This document shows, in pieces, positions 33,045 to 45,079 of a DNA stretch of 64,000 nucleotides. Each line of letters begins with the position of its first letter. The first letter of the stretch is position 1. This stretch comes from Sanguinoderma infundibulare (Eukaryota; Basidiomycota; Agaricomycetes; Polyporales; Polyporaceae): contig JAVLRN010000006.1 of NCBI GenBank assembly GCA_032821775.1, positions 2,480,001-2,544,000 of the forward strand. The letters are read 5' to 3'. The notes beneath the pieces were generated by a model, which worked only from the letters and a program-made list of their open reading frames with translations, was not told the origin of the DNA and did not search any database. A program made the translations under genes and the position numbers.

Positions 33045-34564
33045 ATGTCCCAGCATCCGTGGGATGACTCCCAAGCGGACGTGATATTTTCCTCTTCCGA
33101 CGGATTGAAGTTCAAAGTGCATAAGCTTATCCTGTCTCTCGCATCGGATTTCTTCAAAGATATGTTTCACCTTCCGCAACCAGCGTGAGTCCACCATTTT
33201 GATTCCTCGTTCTCGTTCAGGGCGTGGGCTGAGGTCGGCTTAGGGACGATTCCCTCCCGGAAGTCCTTTGCTCCGAGGAGGGCAAGGTCCTCGAGATCCT
33301 CTTCCGCCTATGCTATCCCGTCCGCGACCCTCCTGTTACCGCGGTCGAGGACGTTCATGCGACATTGGTGGCAGCGATAAAGTACGATATGAAGGAGGCG
33401 GTCTACCTCATGCGGCGAGAGCTCGCAAGTCACATCCCCACTTCCCCTATGCGAGTGTACGCTATCGCGTGCTGCCTCGACCTCGAAGAGGAAGCCGCCG
33501 CCGCTGCAAAAGAGGTTGAAAGTCAAAGGATGCAGGATTCGTATGTGGAGGAGATGGAGGATATGGCTGCTGGTGCCTACCAGCGCCTTCTAGACTACTG
33601 TGAATCCCCCATTAGCCTGATCGTGACGCGGAGATTCTGTAAACCTTCGTCGTTTGGGGCTTGGGGGGCTTCAACACCCCAGCCCGAGAACCACACACTC
33701 GCCCCATATCCCTTCTGCCTCGACCACGGAGATGTCGACCTCATATCTCGGGATCGCGTCACGTTCAGAGTTTCTAGTGCGATCCTTGAAGTATCCGCTC
33801 CGGCACTACTGTCACCCTCGGGCACTCAGGCCTCATCATCTTCCTCCCCTCTTGATGGCGGCAACGTCATCGCTCGCCGAACCATCCTTCTACCTGAATC
33901 CAGCGACGTCCTTTCGGCCCTTTTGGATCTTTGTTATCCATTGGGCGATCCATCACTGACCGACTTCGACACCGCTCATGCCGCCTTGATCGCTGCGAAG
34001 AAATACAACATACCGAGGGCCGTACAGTTCTTGGCATCCTCCCTTTCCACACTATCCAACGATCCCGTAAAGCTATACCTTATCGCCTGCAGCTACGACC
34101 TCCGCGATCTGGCTCTTGCCTCAGCCAAACAAGCAATACGAGCAAACCTCAGCAAACTGTCGTATCCGGAATTGGATGCCGGACGCGTGTCCGCGGGCCA
34201 CCTCCACCGCCTGCGTGACTTCCGCGCTCGATCTCGAGCTGCGGTGCGTTCAGCCGTGGACCAGAAAGAGTACCTAGAGTCGAAGTGGGTCAAGTCCAAT
34301 CTCAAGAAGTGGTGTTCGTTCTACCAGCAGGGAGTCCCTTATTGGCTTGAACCATACCTCAACAACGCGGGTGCCATCGAGTGGCCCAGTTCGGCGTCAG
34401 TCACGGACACCGAGTTTGTGACCAAGGCCCTGAAATCAAATTGGTCGAACGACCAGGTCATTTGTCCTACTTGTGCAGGGACTCCGAATGGCATCGCCGG
34501 GGTTTGGAAGTTTAGTCAACACGTTGCCAAACGCTTGGATGAAGCTGTGGTAGAGGTAAAGTAG
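33045..34564 (+). CDS. Double-BTB domain protein 2, 486 aa
   Basis: Two exons (33,045-33,184; 33,244-34,564) give 487 codons including the stop. BTB domain 1 begins at residue 10 (ADVIFSSSDGLKFKVHKLIL), with FFKDMF, the LEILFRLCYPVRDPP helix and a YDMKEAVYLMRREL extension. A second BTB-like unit (about 210-330) starts GDVDLISRDRVTFRVSSAIL and includes LSALLDLCYPLGDPS. The C-terminal region ends with VICPTCAGTPNGIAG, a Cys pair at the same relative place as in gene 1. Both genes share layout and orientation, so they look like an old tandem duplication. An upstream in-frame extension to 32,844 exists, but the ATG at 33,045 sits directly before the conserved start. Confidence 0.85.
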
Positions 34565-34976
34565 ATTTTACATCTTCAGTCGTTGTGCAACTGCTTACTC
34601 CCACTGGACGCACAGACGAAGATCGAATGGCGGGAACCGCAGAATTGAACTGTAATTTAACGAGTACCGAATCTATGATCTTCGTGTACTATTTCGTCTC
34701 TTGTAGACGTACTCGTATTCCATCCCCGCTCAACTGAGGGCGGACCAATATCTGTTCGCGGGAGGTAACTTTCATGTCTCGTATTAGGGGTTAGGGACAT
34801 GGCGACATGAGAGGAGCGAGTGCTCACGGACAACCACAGTGCTCACTCCGAATCGTTTTCATTTCTCCCTCATCACAACGTGCAGCCGGCTGCGGAAACG
34901 AGAACATGCTCTCGAATACGGGCGAAGCCATCGAGAGGATGAGACGGTGGACGTGAAAATCGACGGAATCAACGAC
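34565..34976. other. Intergenic, nothing recognised
   Basis: No convincing frame or repeat. Confidence 0.5.
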
Positions 34977-35140
34977 ATGGAAACGTCGTCCATTCCAAGC
35001 CCCCTCCTCACCCTGCCAATTGTCATAGGAATTTCTGTCTTGGCCTTCACGCTCGCCTATCTACGCGCCCGTAAAGCATGGAACGTCCGCTCTCCCTCAC
35101 TCCCATTCCCCCCAGGACCCAGACCTCATCCGCATGACGC
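34977..35140 (+). pseudogene. P450 first-exon fragment
   Basis: The ATG at 34,977 opens a frame equivalent to the N-terminal anchor and hinge of the two intact P450s: LLTLPIVIGISVLAFTLAYL then RARKAWNVRS and FPPGPRPHP. Similarity stops abruptly and no later exons follow on this strand. It lies tail-to-tail with the intact P450 B, whose stop is 175 bp further right. Confidence 0.8.
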
Positions 35141-35314
35141 CACAAAGGGCCCAGGCCAAGGCGTTCCACCAAGGTTCACACCCATATGAGATCCTGACCT
35201 TCGGCAATACACCACGAGCTTGGACACGTCGCCTTGAAAATATTCGAGAAAGGTCATATTTATACGTAGAAGGAACACAACATTAGGCAGTCACATGCAG
35301 ACAGAATCGAATTC

Positions 35315-37401
35315 TCAGTCGAGCGATTGCGCCTCCTGTATCAACGATTCGGCTTCCGGAGACCCGGGCTTGATAGTGCATCGACAATCCACAGGATAGC
35401 TACGTAGTCACGCTATATCAGCACGGAAGTAGCACCCCCGACATTGGATTCGGACGTACCACAATAGGCCGTCCGTCACCTGTGGTTCGATATTGATGGC
35501 TCGACCCTTTTCGTCGACCGGAGGGCTTATGTCGAAGACGTGCAATGCCGATGAAACGTTGATAAACAGTCCGTTCTCCGCGAAATATCTCCCAGGGCAA
35601 ATCCTGTGTCTGTCGGTCAGGGTGTCTGCCATCGGTGCGGATGGGCGCAGCCACGCACCTCCTTCCGAAGCCGAAGACGAACTTGGCAGGATCTGGCGCG
35701 GTGCTGAAGTCGAGCTTCCCGTCGCGGATGAAGCGTTCGGGTCGGAACACGTCTGGATCCTCGTAGACCTCGGGGTCATGCATGCAGGCACTGACGGCGA
35801 ATGAATGTCAGAGGAGATGGCGAGATCGTTGGAAGGATGGACATACGCTACGTTGGGGAGGATAGTGGTTCCGGCGGGTATGAAGTACCCTCGAAATTCA
35901 TCATCCTCGACAGTAACATGCGGGAGCACGAAAGGGAGTACGTTGTGCCATCGCAATGCCTCCTTGATGATGGCATTGACGTAGACGAGGGAGTCGCGGT
36001 CGTCGAAGTCGGGGAGGCGGTTCGGACCGACTACGACGTCGAGTTCAGCTTGAGCTTTCTTCTGGACCTCAGGGTAGAGCGACATCGCCACGAAAATGGT
36101 CTGTACCGTCGAAAACATCTGGGGGAGGTCAGTCTGTAATGGTCCGAATGCACCACAGCGTCGCATGCGTACCGTGTCCGCACCACCTGTAGTTCCAATG
36201 GATGAGCGATGAACGAGCACAGGGGAACAAAGCGTACCTTCGACAGTCACGGTGGCCACGTTCTTGATAATCTCCTCGGCTTCCTTCGTGGATGGTTCGT
36301 CTCCGTTGCCGACCATTTTCGCAATCAACTCGCTGACGACACTCTCAGTCGCTTCGTTGCGGGCCTGAGCAATCGTTAGATGAATAGTAGTAAGCTTACC
36401 ACCGTTCCTTGCACTCACCATCGCTGCCTTGACACGCCGGTAAGGTTCATCCTTCAACCGCACGACAGTAGACCTCCAATAGACGATGAGTCTCTGAACG
36501 GTCGCGCCCGGGAACCAAGTAGGAACACGTCGGAGGATGGGGAAAGCGTCTATGAGATACTTTCCGGGCGTGAACGCCTCGCCGACCCACTCAAGAGCAT
36601 CATCGACGATCGCAACAATCTCATCTCCGTCATCTGCGACGTCAATACCGAACATGACCTTCACTATCGCCGCCGTGAATGTGCTGTTGGCAAATCAGCG
36701 ATGAGCGCACCGCTCGGATAAGGCAGCACAATTCCAGCATGACTCACAAGCGTATGTGCTCGCGGAGCTCGGATGGTGTCTTTAGCAGCTTATTGAGGAA
36801 CCTATGGGCAGCTCTGCGCTGTATCGACAGATATGCAGGGATGGTCGCGGGGTGGAAGTACTGCCAGAAAACACGTTTGTGTTGCCTCCAGCACTGCCCG
36901 TATGGCATTGAAGAGAGGTTGATGCTGTCCAGGCCAGTACTAATAAGGCCGCGTAAGTTGGCTAGGAATGAGGGTCGAAACCGATGCAAAGACTGACGCA
37001 TTGATCATCGGAACTATTGGGCGGTCCGACGTGTTGGCGGAGCGCTTGTCCAGCGACTCGAAGATCATGTCGGGACTTCCGAGAACCATGGTATGCTGAC
37101 CGAGAATATTGAAGTGGAGAATGTCGCCTGCGAGAAGTATGAGTACACCTTGGGACTCTATCTCGGAATCTTGTAGGCACTCACCATATTGCGCGCACAT
37201 GTCTCGCAATGCGACCCATTGGTTGGCCTTGGGCCAGTCGAGCAGATTGCCAATGATAGGAAGAGGCGTCGGTCCGGGCGGATGCGGCAGACCACGGGAG
37301 CGCGCTTTCCATGTTGCGAGCGAGCGTGAGTAGATGAGGACCACGGCCAACAACGAGATCCCGGCAAGGGCTGGAAGAGTGAGAGGGAAGGCGATCTCCA
37401 T
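35315..37401 (-). CDS. Cytochrome P450 monooxygenase B (O-methylsterigmatocystin oxidoreductase-like)
   Basis: Apparently intact, with intron positions matching P450 A. The start at 37,401 gives an anchor ([20 protein letters not shown]) and hinge [13 protein letters not shown]. Next come [39 protein letters not shown], the intron-split I-helix GGADT, and [19 protein letters not shown]. ExxR is EALR and the DVFRPERF and [15 protein letters not shown] haem loop are present. The last exon is [13 protein letters not shown]...EAQSLD with a stop at 35,315. Substrate unknown. It is a close paralogue of P450 A (24.4 kb), in opposite orientation. Confidence 0.9.
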
Positions 37402-38348
37402 GGTGGGAGTTGTGGAGAATCGCTAACGGATCGCTCGCGTAGCCTTACATATCAGTGACCGGCGCCAGCATGAGAACATGTACAGGCTCTGAATCGGGGA
37501 GATATTGACACGTTGCGGGTACAAAGAGCGGCCGGAATGGCGTTCGTTGAACATGGGATACAGAATATGCCACAAGAACGCGCCAGCGGCCCCATGGAAG
37601 CTCTGATATACACACATTAAGATTAAACGCGGAGGGTTGGATAACTCCGAAGACCTACAAAGATACGGCCGTTCTCACGCGGCTTATGGTTTGCGTCCAA
37701 ACACCGAAGAAGCACAGACGGAAGATGGTGCATCTGACGCTCTCCATATCAATATGTTGTCCAGGTCTGAGAACACACGAGCGTCGTTGGGGACGATCAG
37801 CGTCAAGGAACCACATACGAAGCGGCGTAAATGAATGCTAACCTTCCTATGTATCTATCCTTGTTCCACTCATCGATCGTCATGTTGTCCACCACATGCC
37901 TCCCTCTCCGTCGTCAAAGTGAATCAGCGACTCGGACTCGCTTCAACACTCATGACAGGGATAAATGAAACGCAGCCGGTAGAAATGCATGGGTTCAAGC
38001 AAACCTAAAGTAAACGATTCGCTTTCGTTAGCGCCTAGACGACGTCGAGATCGTTGATGTCACGTACATGGCGCTGAGTGGCTGAAGGTAGTCCAGATCT
38101 CAATGGCAGCTTACTCGCGTCCGGGTGCGGCTGACGAGGTTGACAGGCAACGTCAGCCTCCAGTGGGAGCTCCCCGGCCTTGACGAGCGACATCTCCCAA
38201 CCACATTCTGGTATCTTCGACGTCTGTCCGGTTAGATCTTCTGTCACCTTGCCTCGTCTAGTTTCACCTCGTCACAAGAAGCTCATCGCGGTGAATCAAC
38301 CGGCGACCACTCGCATTTGTTCGCATCTTGTGCAACAGCCAAAGCAGC
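37402..38348. other. Intergenic; promoters of P450 B and the kinase
   Basis: Short frames on both strands (for example minus 38,035-38,247) have no recognisable similarity. Confidence 0.5.
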
Positions 38349-40361
38349 ATGTACGACGAAGGAGGAGAACGCGTACGTGCCGACAGCTGTAGCCGCACCC
38401 CATGCTTTCCGTCCGTCCTTGCTGACCTTCATCCCTCCCAGACGCTCTACGAGTTCGACGCCACGATCGACCGCGTGAAGAACGTCGCTGTCGATCCCAA
38501 CTTCTCTCCCGCGGCAAGCCCCGTTCACGTCTCCTCTCCCGTCCCGCACGAACCCGTCTCCACCTTCCTTCACGTCCACGAGGCCCTCCGCTCCTTCTCG
38601 CCCGCGTCCTCGCCATCCCCACATCCGTCCTCACCGTCGCCCGATGCCCCGACCCCGGACCTCCCGTCCACTCAGCCCGCCTCTCCGCCACGCCCACGCC
38701 CACGCACCGGCCGCGTCCTCTCGGCGGCAGACTTCCGCCCGGTGCGCGCCCTGGGCAAGGGCGGGCACGGAACAGTGTATCTCGTCGAGGACATGGTGTC
38801 CGAGCGGCCGTTCGCGCTCAAGGTCGTCGAAAAGAACGGCCTGCGCTTGCGCGAGTACCCGCCCGTCTTCGAGGAGCAGGCCGTCATGCGCGCACTCACG
38901 ACGGCGGCGGCGGGAGTGGAAGGGGGAGCTGCGACGGGAGCGCCGTGTTTCGTCCCGCTCGTGGGGAGCTTCGAGGACAGCGACAACTTTTACTTCCTGA
39001 CGGTGCGTGCCTTGGTTCGGGGCATTGGATGGGGAAAGACGTGCTGATGCGTTGGGGCACAGGAGTACTTCCCCCGCGGGGACCTGACGATGGAGATGAA
39101 GCGGAACGGGATCGTGCCCCAGCACCAGGCACGCCTCTGGTGCGCAGAGCTCGTAAGTCCTCCTTGAAACCGCGTCAGAGTATCCGGAACGCGACTGACG
39201 CGGCTGATCCGGGGAAGCTCGTCGCGCTCGACCACCTCCACAAGCAGCGGATCGTCCACCGTGACATCAAGCTCGACAACATCCTGCTCGACGAGGACAA
39301 CCACGTCGTCCTGACCGACTTCGGAATAGCCCGCGCGTTCGGCCGAACGGACGCGGACCGCCCATGGACATACCTCTCACCGTGGAACGCGCACAACATC
39401 GGCGACGATGAAGGGCACGAGCGAGAGGACGGGAAACGGATGTGGTCGAAGGGGCCCGAGGTCGACGAGACGCACTCCCTAATGGGGACCCCTGGATACG
39501 TCGCGCCGGAGGTGTATTCCGGCAAGTACACGTACGGGGTCGACGTCTGGGGAGCTGGGGTCGTGTTGCATTGCATGTTGACCGGGAGGGTGAGTACACG
39601 GTTAATTTTGATTCTAGGCGTCGGCGCGCTGAGACGTCTGGCCGCAGCTCCCGTTCGGCCTCCAGCCGAGGGAACAGCGCCTGGAGGAGATCATTGCGCG
39701 GACGGACAACCTGCCCGCAGACCTCGACTTGGTCGGGGTTGACGAGGATGCACGGGATCTGTTGATGAAGGTGAGGCTCGTGAGGCGTTCGATGACGTGC
39801 TGGTCACCGACAAGCCACTTTGTGCGCAGATGTTGGAGAAGGATCCGAAGAAGCGGCCTCCCATCCGGAAGCTGAAGAAGCATCGGTGGTTCCGCGGAAT
39901 GTGAGTCATCGATGGCCAGTTCATTCTTCTCGAGTTCTGATAAAATGAGAGCAGAAAGTGGGATGCCATCGAGCATAGAGAGGCAAGACGGCAAGCGTAC
40001 CGGCTGGACGGAGAAGTCAGCGCAGAGCAGGAGGTAAGCAACGATTATGACTAACCGCAATCGCAATTCTAACTTCGAATCACAGTGCTTTTACATCCCG
40101 TTCGGAAGTCAGTACGCCCCGGATGAAGCCGTTCCGCACGAATGGTTCGAGTGGATGTCACCGAGCTTGCAGAGAGGGGAGCCGACCTACGACACGACGA
40201 CCGATTCGTCGCTGGGGTCCACGTGCTACATCGATCCCTCGGTTTGCGAGGAGGCGTCGCAACCCTACGGACCGGCAACGCTGCCCAGCGTCCGCAAGTG
40301 GCCGACGATGCTTCAGAAGATGAAGGGCTGGTTGAAGAAGAGGAGGATGTCGGTCCCGTGA
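38349..40361 (+). CDS. Serine/threonine protein kinase (AGC-like)
   Basis: Seven exons, starting 38,349-39,002, 39,063-39,152, 39,218-39,589 and 39,648-39,770; the phases are consistent. A Pro/Ser-rich N-terminus leads to the kinase domain from about residue 125. It has a glycine loop LGKGGHGTVYLV, the Lys in FALKVVEK, catalytic IVHRDIKLDNIL, LTDFGIA and GTPGYVAPEV, then GVDVWGAGVVLHCMLTGR and KDPKKRPPI. All catalytic residues are present. The activation segment between DFG and APE is about 60 residues, roughly twice the usual length, with an acidic insert. The tail CFYIPFGSQY resembles an AGC C-terminal extension, but I see no clear hydrophobic motif. The C-terminus is basic. Substrate unknown. 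The start is the first in-frame ATG and could be moved by an upstream exon. Confidence 0.87.
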
Positions 40362-40923
40362 GGGTCATGTTGACGACGTCGTACTTGTTGTACGGAGTTA
40401 ACTCTATTGATTGCTCGACTGCTGGCCTTCAGAATCGCACGGACGAAAGTCGTGGCTGACTTGAAGCCGCGATGGAGCAAGGATGTCTGAGGATCGCCTT
40501 GGAAAGGGAACACAAGGCCCGCGGGTGGAGGAGTAATCTGATACTCGGTACGGTCCTTGATACTGACGGCAGCCGACTTGATGAAAAAGCTGGATGCTTC
40601 GCTCATCCTGCCTCATCGCATCTGACCCAACAAAATATGTACATCCTTGGATAGGTGATCGGTCGGTATCTGCCCACATCGGAACGGGTTCGAAGGAGGT
40701 CAGTAGACGACCGCGAGGAGATCACTAGTGTGCGGGCCGGATCTGGTGGAGGTTGATGAAACGTTTGCCGACGCACGGCCAATTGAGAGGTTGATAGACG
40801 ACGAATGTCAGGACTGGCGATGTCTTCAGAGGGTAATCGGAGGACAAAGGTGTCACGGGAAAGGACGATGCCTCGGGTCGAGGTCTAGCGTATTGTAGAA
40901 CATGAAGGACCAGCCGTACATGT
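40362..40923. other. Convergent intergenic region
   Basis: Holds the 3' ends of the kinase (+) and methyltransferase (-). No gene seen. Confidence 0.5.
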
Positions 40924-41748
40924 TCATACATCGCGCCATTTGAAGACCATCCAGACGACCCATCTCCTGCGCTCCTGCTCGTCCTCCCCTTCCGCATGCT
41001 CGATGCTCCAAGGACGCTCCTCCGACCCGCCGACCCGTCTTTCCTTCAGCTCCTCCGCAACGAAGCCCGCGGCGGAGATCAGCTTCAAGAACGTTTGGAT
41101 GACGTACCGTCCTGTGTGGAGGCCGGCGACGAGTTGTACGCGAGCATGCGGAGCTCGCTTGAGAGTGCGCTGAAGGGTGTCGATGAAGATCTTGTGGGTG
41201 TCCGAGTTCCAGAGCGTGTCCGCCGCAAAGACGATGTCAAAGCCAGGAACAGCGTCGGACTCCACGCTCTGGGTCTGAAAGAGAGGAGAGGGATCGGATC
41301 CCCATCCGTATGGGACGACGCGACAACAGTCCTGGACGTCGTTCTGCGTCGCATTCTCGACCAGGGTGCGGACGAGGCTCTCGTCCGGGTAGTCGCTGCA
41401 GGTCACCATGACGTTCGGGTACGTCTTGGCGATGAAGATGCTAGGAAGGCCCGCTCCTGCGCCGAGCTCGAGGATCCTGAGTGGCCGTCCTTCTTCTTTG
41501 ACGAGGTCGCAATAGTGATTGAGGTGCAGGTCGTCAGCATGCTCGACGACGTAGAGCGCAGATGACCAGATCGACGTTGCGTGTAAAGACCAATTGGCCG
41601 CCTGTGTATTCGGTGTCATCAGAGTGACAGAAGGGCCGCCATTGGGAGGCCGATAGGTGAACACCGACCCTGCAGACGAGTGCGCGACAGGCACATGGTC
41701 GTAGAGGGATTCAAGACACTCAGCCAAGACATCCTCCGGATCCGCCAT
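40924..41748 (-). CDS. EFM7/NNT1-like protein methyltransferase, 274 aa
   Basis: A single-exon seven-beta-strand SAM-dependent methyltransferase. The sequence shows an N-terminal strand AGSVFTYRPPNGG, AANWSLHATSIWSSALYVVEH, motif I LRILELGAGAGLPSIFIA (SAM binding), motif II VTCSDYPDESLV, and the post-II acidic site DIVFAADTLWNSDTHKIFI. It ends with a basic-aromatic tail. This order and the SDYPD motif are typical of the fungal EFM7 (formerly NNT1) group, which methylates the N-terminus and adjacent lysine of translation elongation factor eEF1A in yeast. The length is normal for the family. The exact substrate here is inferred. Confidence 0.82.
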   Translation of the reverse strand: MADPEDVLAECLESLYDHVPVAHSSAGSVFTYRPPNGGPSVTLMTPNTQAANWSLHATSIWSSALYVVEHADDLHLNHYCDLVKEEGRPLRILELGAGAGLPSIFIAKTYPNVMVTCSDYPDESLVRTLVENATQNDVQDCCRVVPYGWGSDPSPLFQTQSVESDAVPGFDIVFAADTLWNSDTHKIFIDTLQRTLKRAPHARVQLVAGLHTGRYVIQTFLKLISAAGFVAEELKERRVGGSEERPWSIEHAEGEDEQERRRWVVWMVFKWRDV

Positions 41749-42657
41749 CGAGGCCCTAGCAAAGAGAGCAGCCTGCTAGACGACAAAAAACAAGTCTTCG
41801 AGTTGGAGCTTTTGGTATTGTGCGGGGAGGTGTGCTGGACGGAGCTCAAGCAGGACAACAATCAGTGGCAAAGAGGCGAGGAAGGGGCTGTCAATTGGTT
41901 TCACTTATTTGTTTGTCCAAGATTAGTATTTATTGGAGCTGTTATGTTTCAAATCCGGGCTTATCGTTCCACGTCAACAGTCGCCAAGGGGGATTTTGGG
42001 GATAAGTTGTTTGGAGTGTTCCGTTTCTCCGCATCACTCATCTCCCCTCATCTCTCCCCTCATCGTTCATGTCCGACAAGCTCTCTTCCCCCAGCCGGTA
42101 GTCGTCTGCTCTTTTCCCCCCATCTCCGTTAGTTTCATCTCACATACGACGAGTAGAGGCCCAAACAAGGTCACTTACGCCGGTACGCGGGCTAAGGTAC
42201 GTTTCGGGGCGCGGATCCTGCTCGGGTCGCTACTTATCGCGTTCTACACGTGTAGAGAAGAAGATCTATCCGCGACCCGTCCTTCAAACCGTCAGCTGAG
42301 TGCGCATATACGCGTCTTCCCCTCACCACTCCCGGCTAACACGCATTTTTTTCAATCCCAAAGAGAGCCGTCCGAAGACGAATCCGAGGGAGAACAAACC
42401 ACAAAGACCCCCCAGAAATTGAAGCGTCCCGAGACCAGGGTGAGTCCGCACGTCATGCATTCACTCAAGCCGAGAAGGGAAGCAAAGAAAGGACGTAAGA
42501 TGCGGGGCGTCCGGAGTGCCAAACGGCCCGAAGCAGAACAGAGTTTGGATGAGCGATTCCCGACCCAATCCCACGGTCACCTTGTCCCCGACCGCCACCC
42601 CTTGCCCTCCTGCGTGCCCAGAATCGTCGTCAGTCCTCTCACCGTCGCCTTTCGCAG
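41749..42657. other. Divergent promoter and leader region
   Basis: It separates the methyltransferase (-) from zinc-module gene A (+). A plus-strand frame runs through, but the coding evidence starts at 42,658. The ATG there follows TTTCGCAG, a possible leader-intron acceptor. Confidence 0.5.
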
Positions 42658-44191
42658 ATGTCTACGCGCACGCCGAAGAAAGTTGACGTCCAGTAAGCCC
42701 CCTCTCTCGTCTTCTACGCGACGCACCCACTTTAACGCCCCCGGCAGCCTCCCCGGCCCGTCGCCCAAACGCGATGCAGACGCTTCTGCCAAGAAGCCCG
42801 CAAGCGTCCGGAACAAGCGAGGGACGCATTCTCGTGCGGGATCTGTTGCATCTCTCTCGCGCGAAGACACCCTCGTCGATGTTACACCCTCCAAGCCCAT
42901 GTCACAGAATATGAAGCCCCGCTCTCAGATCCAGTGCGTGCTATCCTTTGGTTTATTTCATATACGCTCCTTCTCATATCACCGATATTTTCCATTCCGA
43001 TCAGGCGCACGGATACCCAGGACGACGACGAAGAATCGACCGCCAGCGGCACCTTCGGGACTGGGCGGTACAGTGCGCGCAAGGGTGAGGCCGAGCGTCG
43101 TCGGTTCCTTGAGGACGACCCCAACTCCGGCGAGGTCGAGCCCCACCGCGTGTACTGCAAGGCGTGCAGCGAGTGGGTCGACCTCAACCCGAAGCTCAAG
43201 TTCATCATGAAGCTTTGGATCGAGCACCGTAGGCATTGCCAGGGCCTCGACCGCGCAGAGAGGTGAGTGCGCACGTGTCTGAGGCTTTGCTCTGGGGCGT
43301 CAGATTGAGGAGGGTGTATGTATAGTCCGACGAAGGAGAAGGCATCAACGGAGCCCGAGGAGGACCAGGCGTCCGTTGCAGACCAGTCCGTCGCGGAGTC
43401 GGCTCACCTCGGCTTCAAGCGTGTCATGAAGGAAGAGGACCGGAAGGTGATCATCGAGGGCGACCCCCTCACTGGCGAGGTGAAGCCCGAGACGGCCTTT
43501 TGCAAGGGCTGCCAGTCTTGGGTGAAGCTCTCGACGCAGACTACGTATTCCCTGCATCACTGGCGTAACCATGCGAGCAAGTGCAGTGGTGGCGTGTACG
43601 TTTGACATCAGATGATCGTAACAGGCCATGTAGCTAATGGCGCACCTCCTTCCTATCTAGGCCCAGTTCACGCGTGGCGACGGCGCAGAGGAAGCTCAAC
43701 CTAGTCAATGACCCTCAAGTTAAGACCTTCACCCCTCAAAGTGTCGAGTGCAAGATTTGCAATGCGACGGTCCAACTTGAGGGCAAGGCCGATTACGACC
43801 TTTCGAAGTGGGCTGAGCACAAGGCGGCGTGTAGCAGGTGAGCCCTCCGTCAATGAGAATTGTGTACGGAAGGGTGACGCACCTTCCCAGCGGTGTTCCC
43901 AACAGAGAGACTCCGAGCGCGGCTCCTGCGGAGGCTCCTGCTCCAAGCTCTAGCCGACCTCCCCCCTCCGTGGCAGACACAGAAGATACGGTTGTCAACA
44001 CTGATGTAACATCAACCCCGCAGAAAGGCACGAAGCGGTCGCGCGAGGACGACGAAGTTCCTGAACGCTCCGTCCGGCCGCGCGATGCGTCGTACGAACC
44101 CCCGCAAGGCGAGAACCCTGGCTTCTTGGGATGGGTCTCTGACTCAATCAAGAACTTCTTCCGCGGCTTCCGCGAGGGTTTGTCTGGATGA
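42658..44191 (+). CDS. Zinc-module gene A: three C-x2-C-x16-W-x2-H-x3-C modules, 408 aa
   Basis: Six exons (42,658-42,692; 42,748-42,933; 43,005-43,262; 43,326-43,595; 43,661-43,837; 43,891-44,191) total 409 codons with matched phases. Each of exons 3, 4 and 5 encodes one module. They begin CKACSEWVDL, CKGCQSWVKL and CKICNATVQL and end W-x2-H-x3-C. Every internal exon begins and ends in phase 2, so module exons can be duplicated without breaking the frame. The N-terminus is basic (Lys/Arg/Ser-rich, MSTRTPKKVDV). The C-terminus has a KGTKRSRED basic stretch and ends in an amphipathic SIKNFFRGFREGLSG. Three Cys and one His per module suggest zinc binding. A nuclear or nucleic-acid role is inferred from the basic regions. 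Family unnamed to me. Confidence 0.8.
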
Positions 44192-45079
44192 GCCATTTAC
44201 GAATATTATGCTTTATTATGTCCTTTGGCCTCTCTCCAACGTCCTTGTCCTTCATTTTGCTTTATCGTTCTCTTGCTTCACATGTCTGTACACCACACTC
44301 CCTAATCGCGCCCGATATGCCTGTTCACGGTTACCATTACTTGCTTAGACTGTATTGCTCTATCAGTTCAGTGTGTTCGGCTTCACTTGACTTGTTATCT
44401 CTGCCGTTGGTTCGGATCGCCTGGAACGTGGAATAGTATCGTTACTCTAGCCCTGTGTATACTCACGCCCATAGTCGTCCAAAGCCGCAATGCGAACCCC
44501 ATACCCTGTAGTCAGCGGAGGCGAAGGCGCATGCGCGTATTTGCTTCCGCGAGACTGGCCAATGCTCGACGGTTCTCGAGACGCGGATCACAGCCGGGCA
44601 GCACGACCACGACGCCTCGAAAGCGCCGCGCCGGAAGATGCCGGCGCTCATATCCCGGGCCACTTCGCTTCCTCCTCCCGTTCTCCACACCTCTCTCTCG
44701 CCCCAACCACTCACGCCCCCCTCCCCAACCGGCTTCCCCGCGCTCTCCCGACGCGCATCCCGGCCCATTTGCTTTATTTGACCACCCTTAAGGGATTTCT
44801 TTGCAGCCCACGTAACACACGGCGCTCTGACGCAGCCACCGGCGGCCAACCACCAACCAAGACAAAGGAGGCTCTGAAGTGCGTTTCAAAGTCCGCCCCC
44901 CTTCCGACGCGTTGACTGACAAAAGAGCATAAAGGACACGTATATCTAGCATTAGGCAAAGGGCTTTCACGTTCCCCCGCGACAATCCCCCATTGACCAC
45001 CGCGAGTTCGACCCTTGGTAGAACGCCCCTGCTGCAGTTTCCAGACCACCCCAGGCGCTTAGCGAATATCTAACCACTG
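44192..45079. other. Intergenic between zinc-module genes A and B
   Basis: Several open but low-complexity GC-rich frames (for example 44,490-44,915) show no module and no family similarity. Confidence 0.5.
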
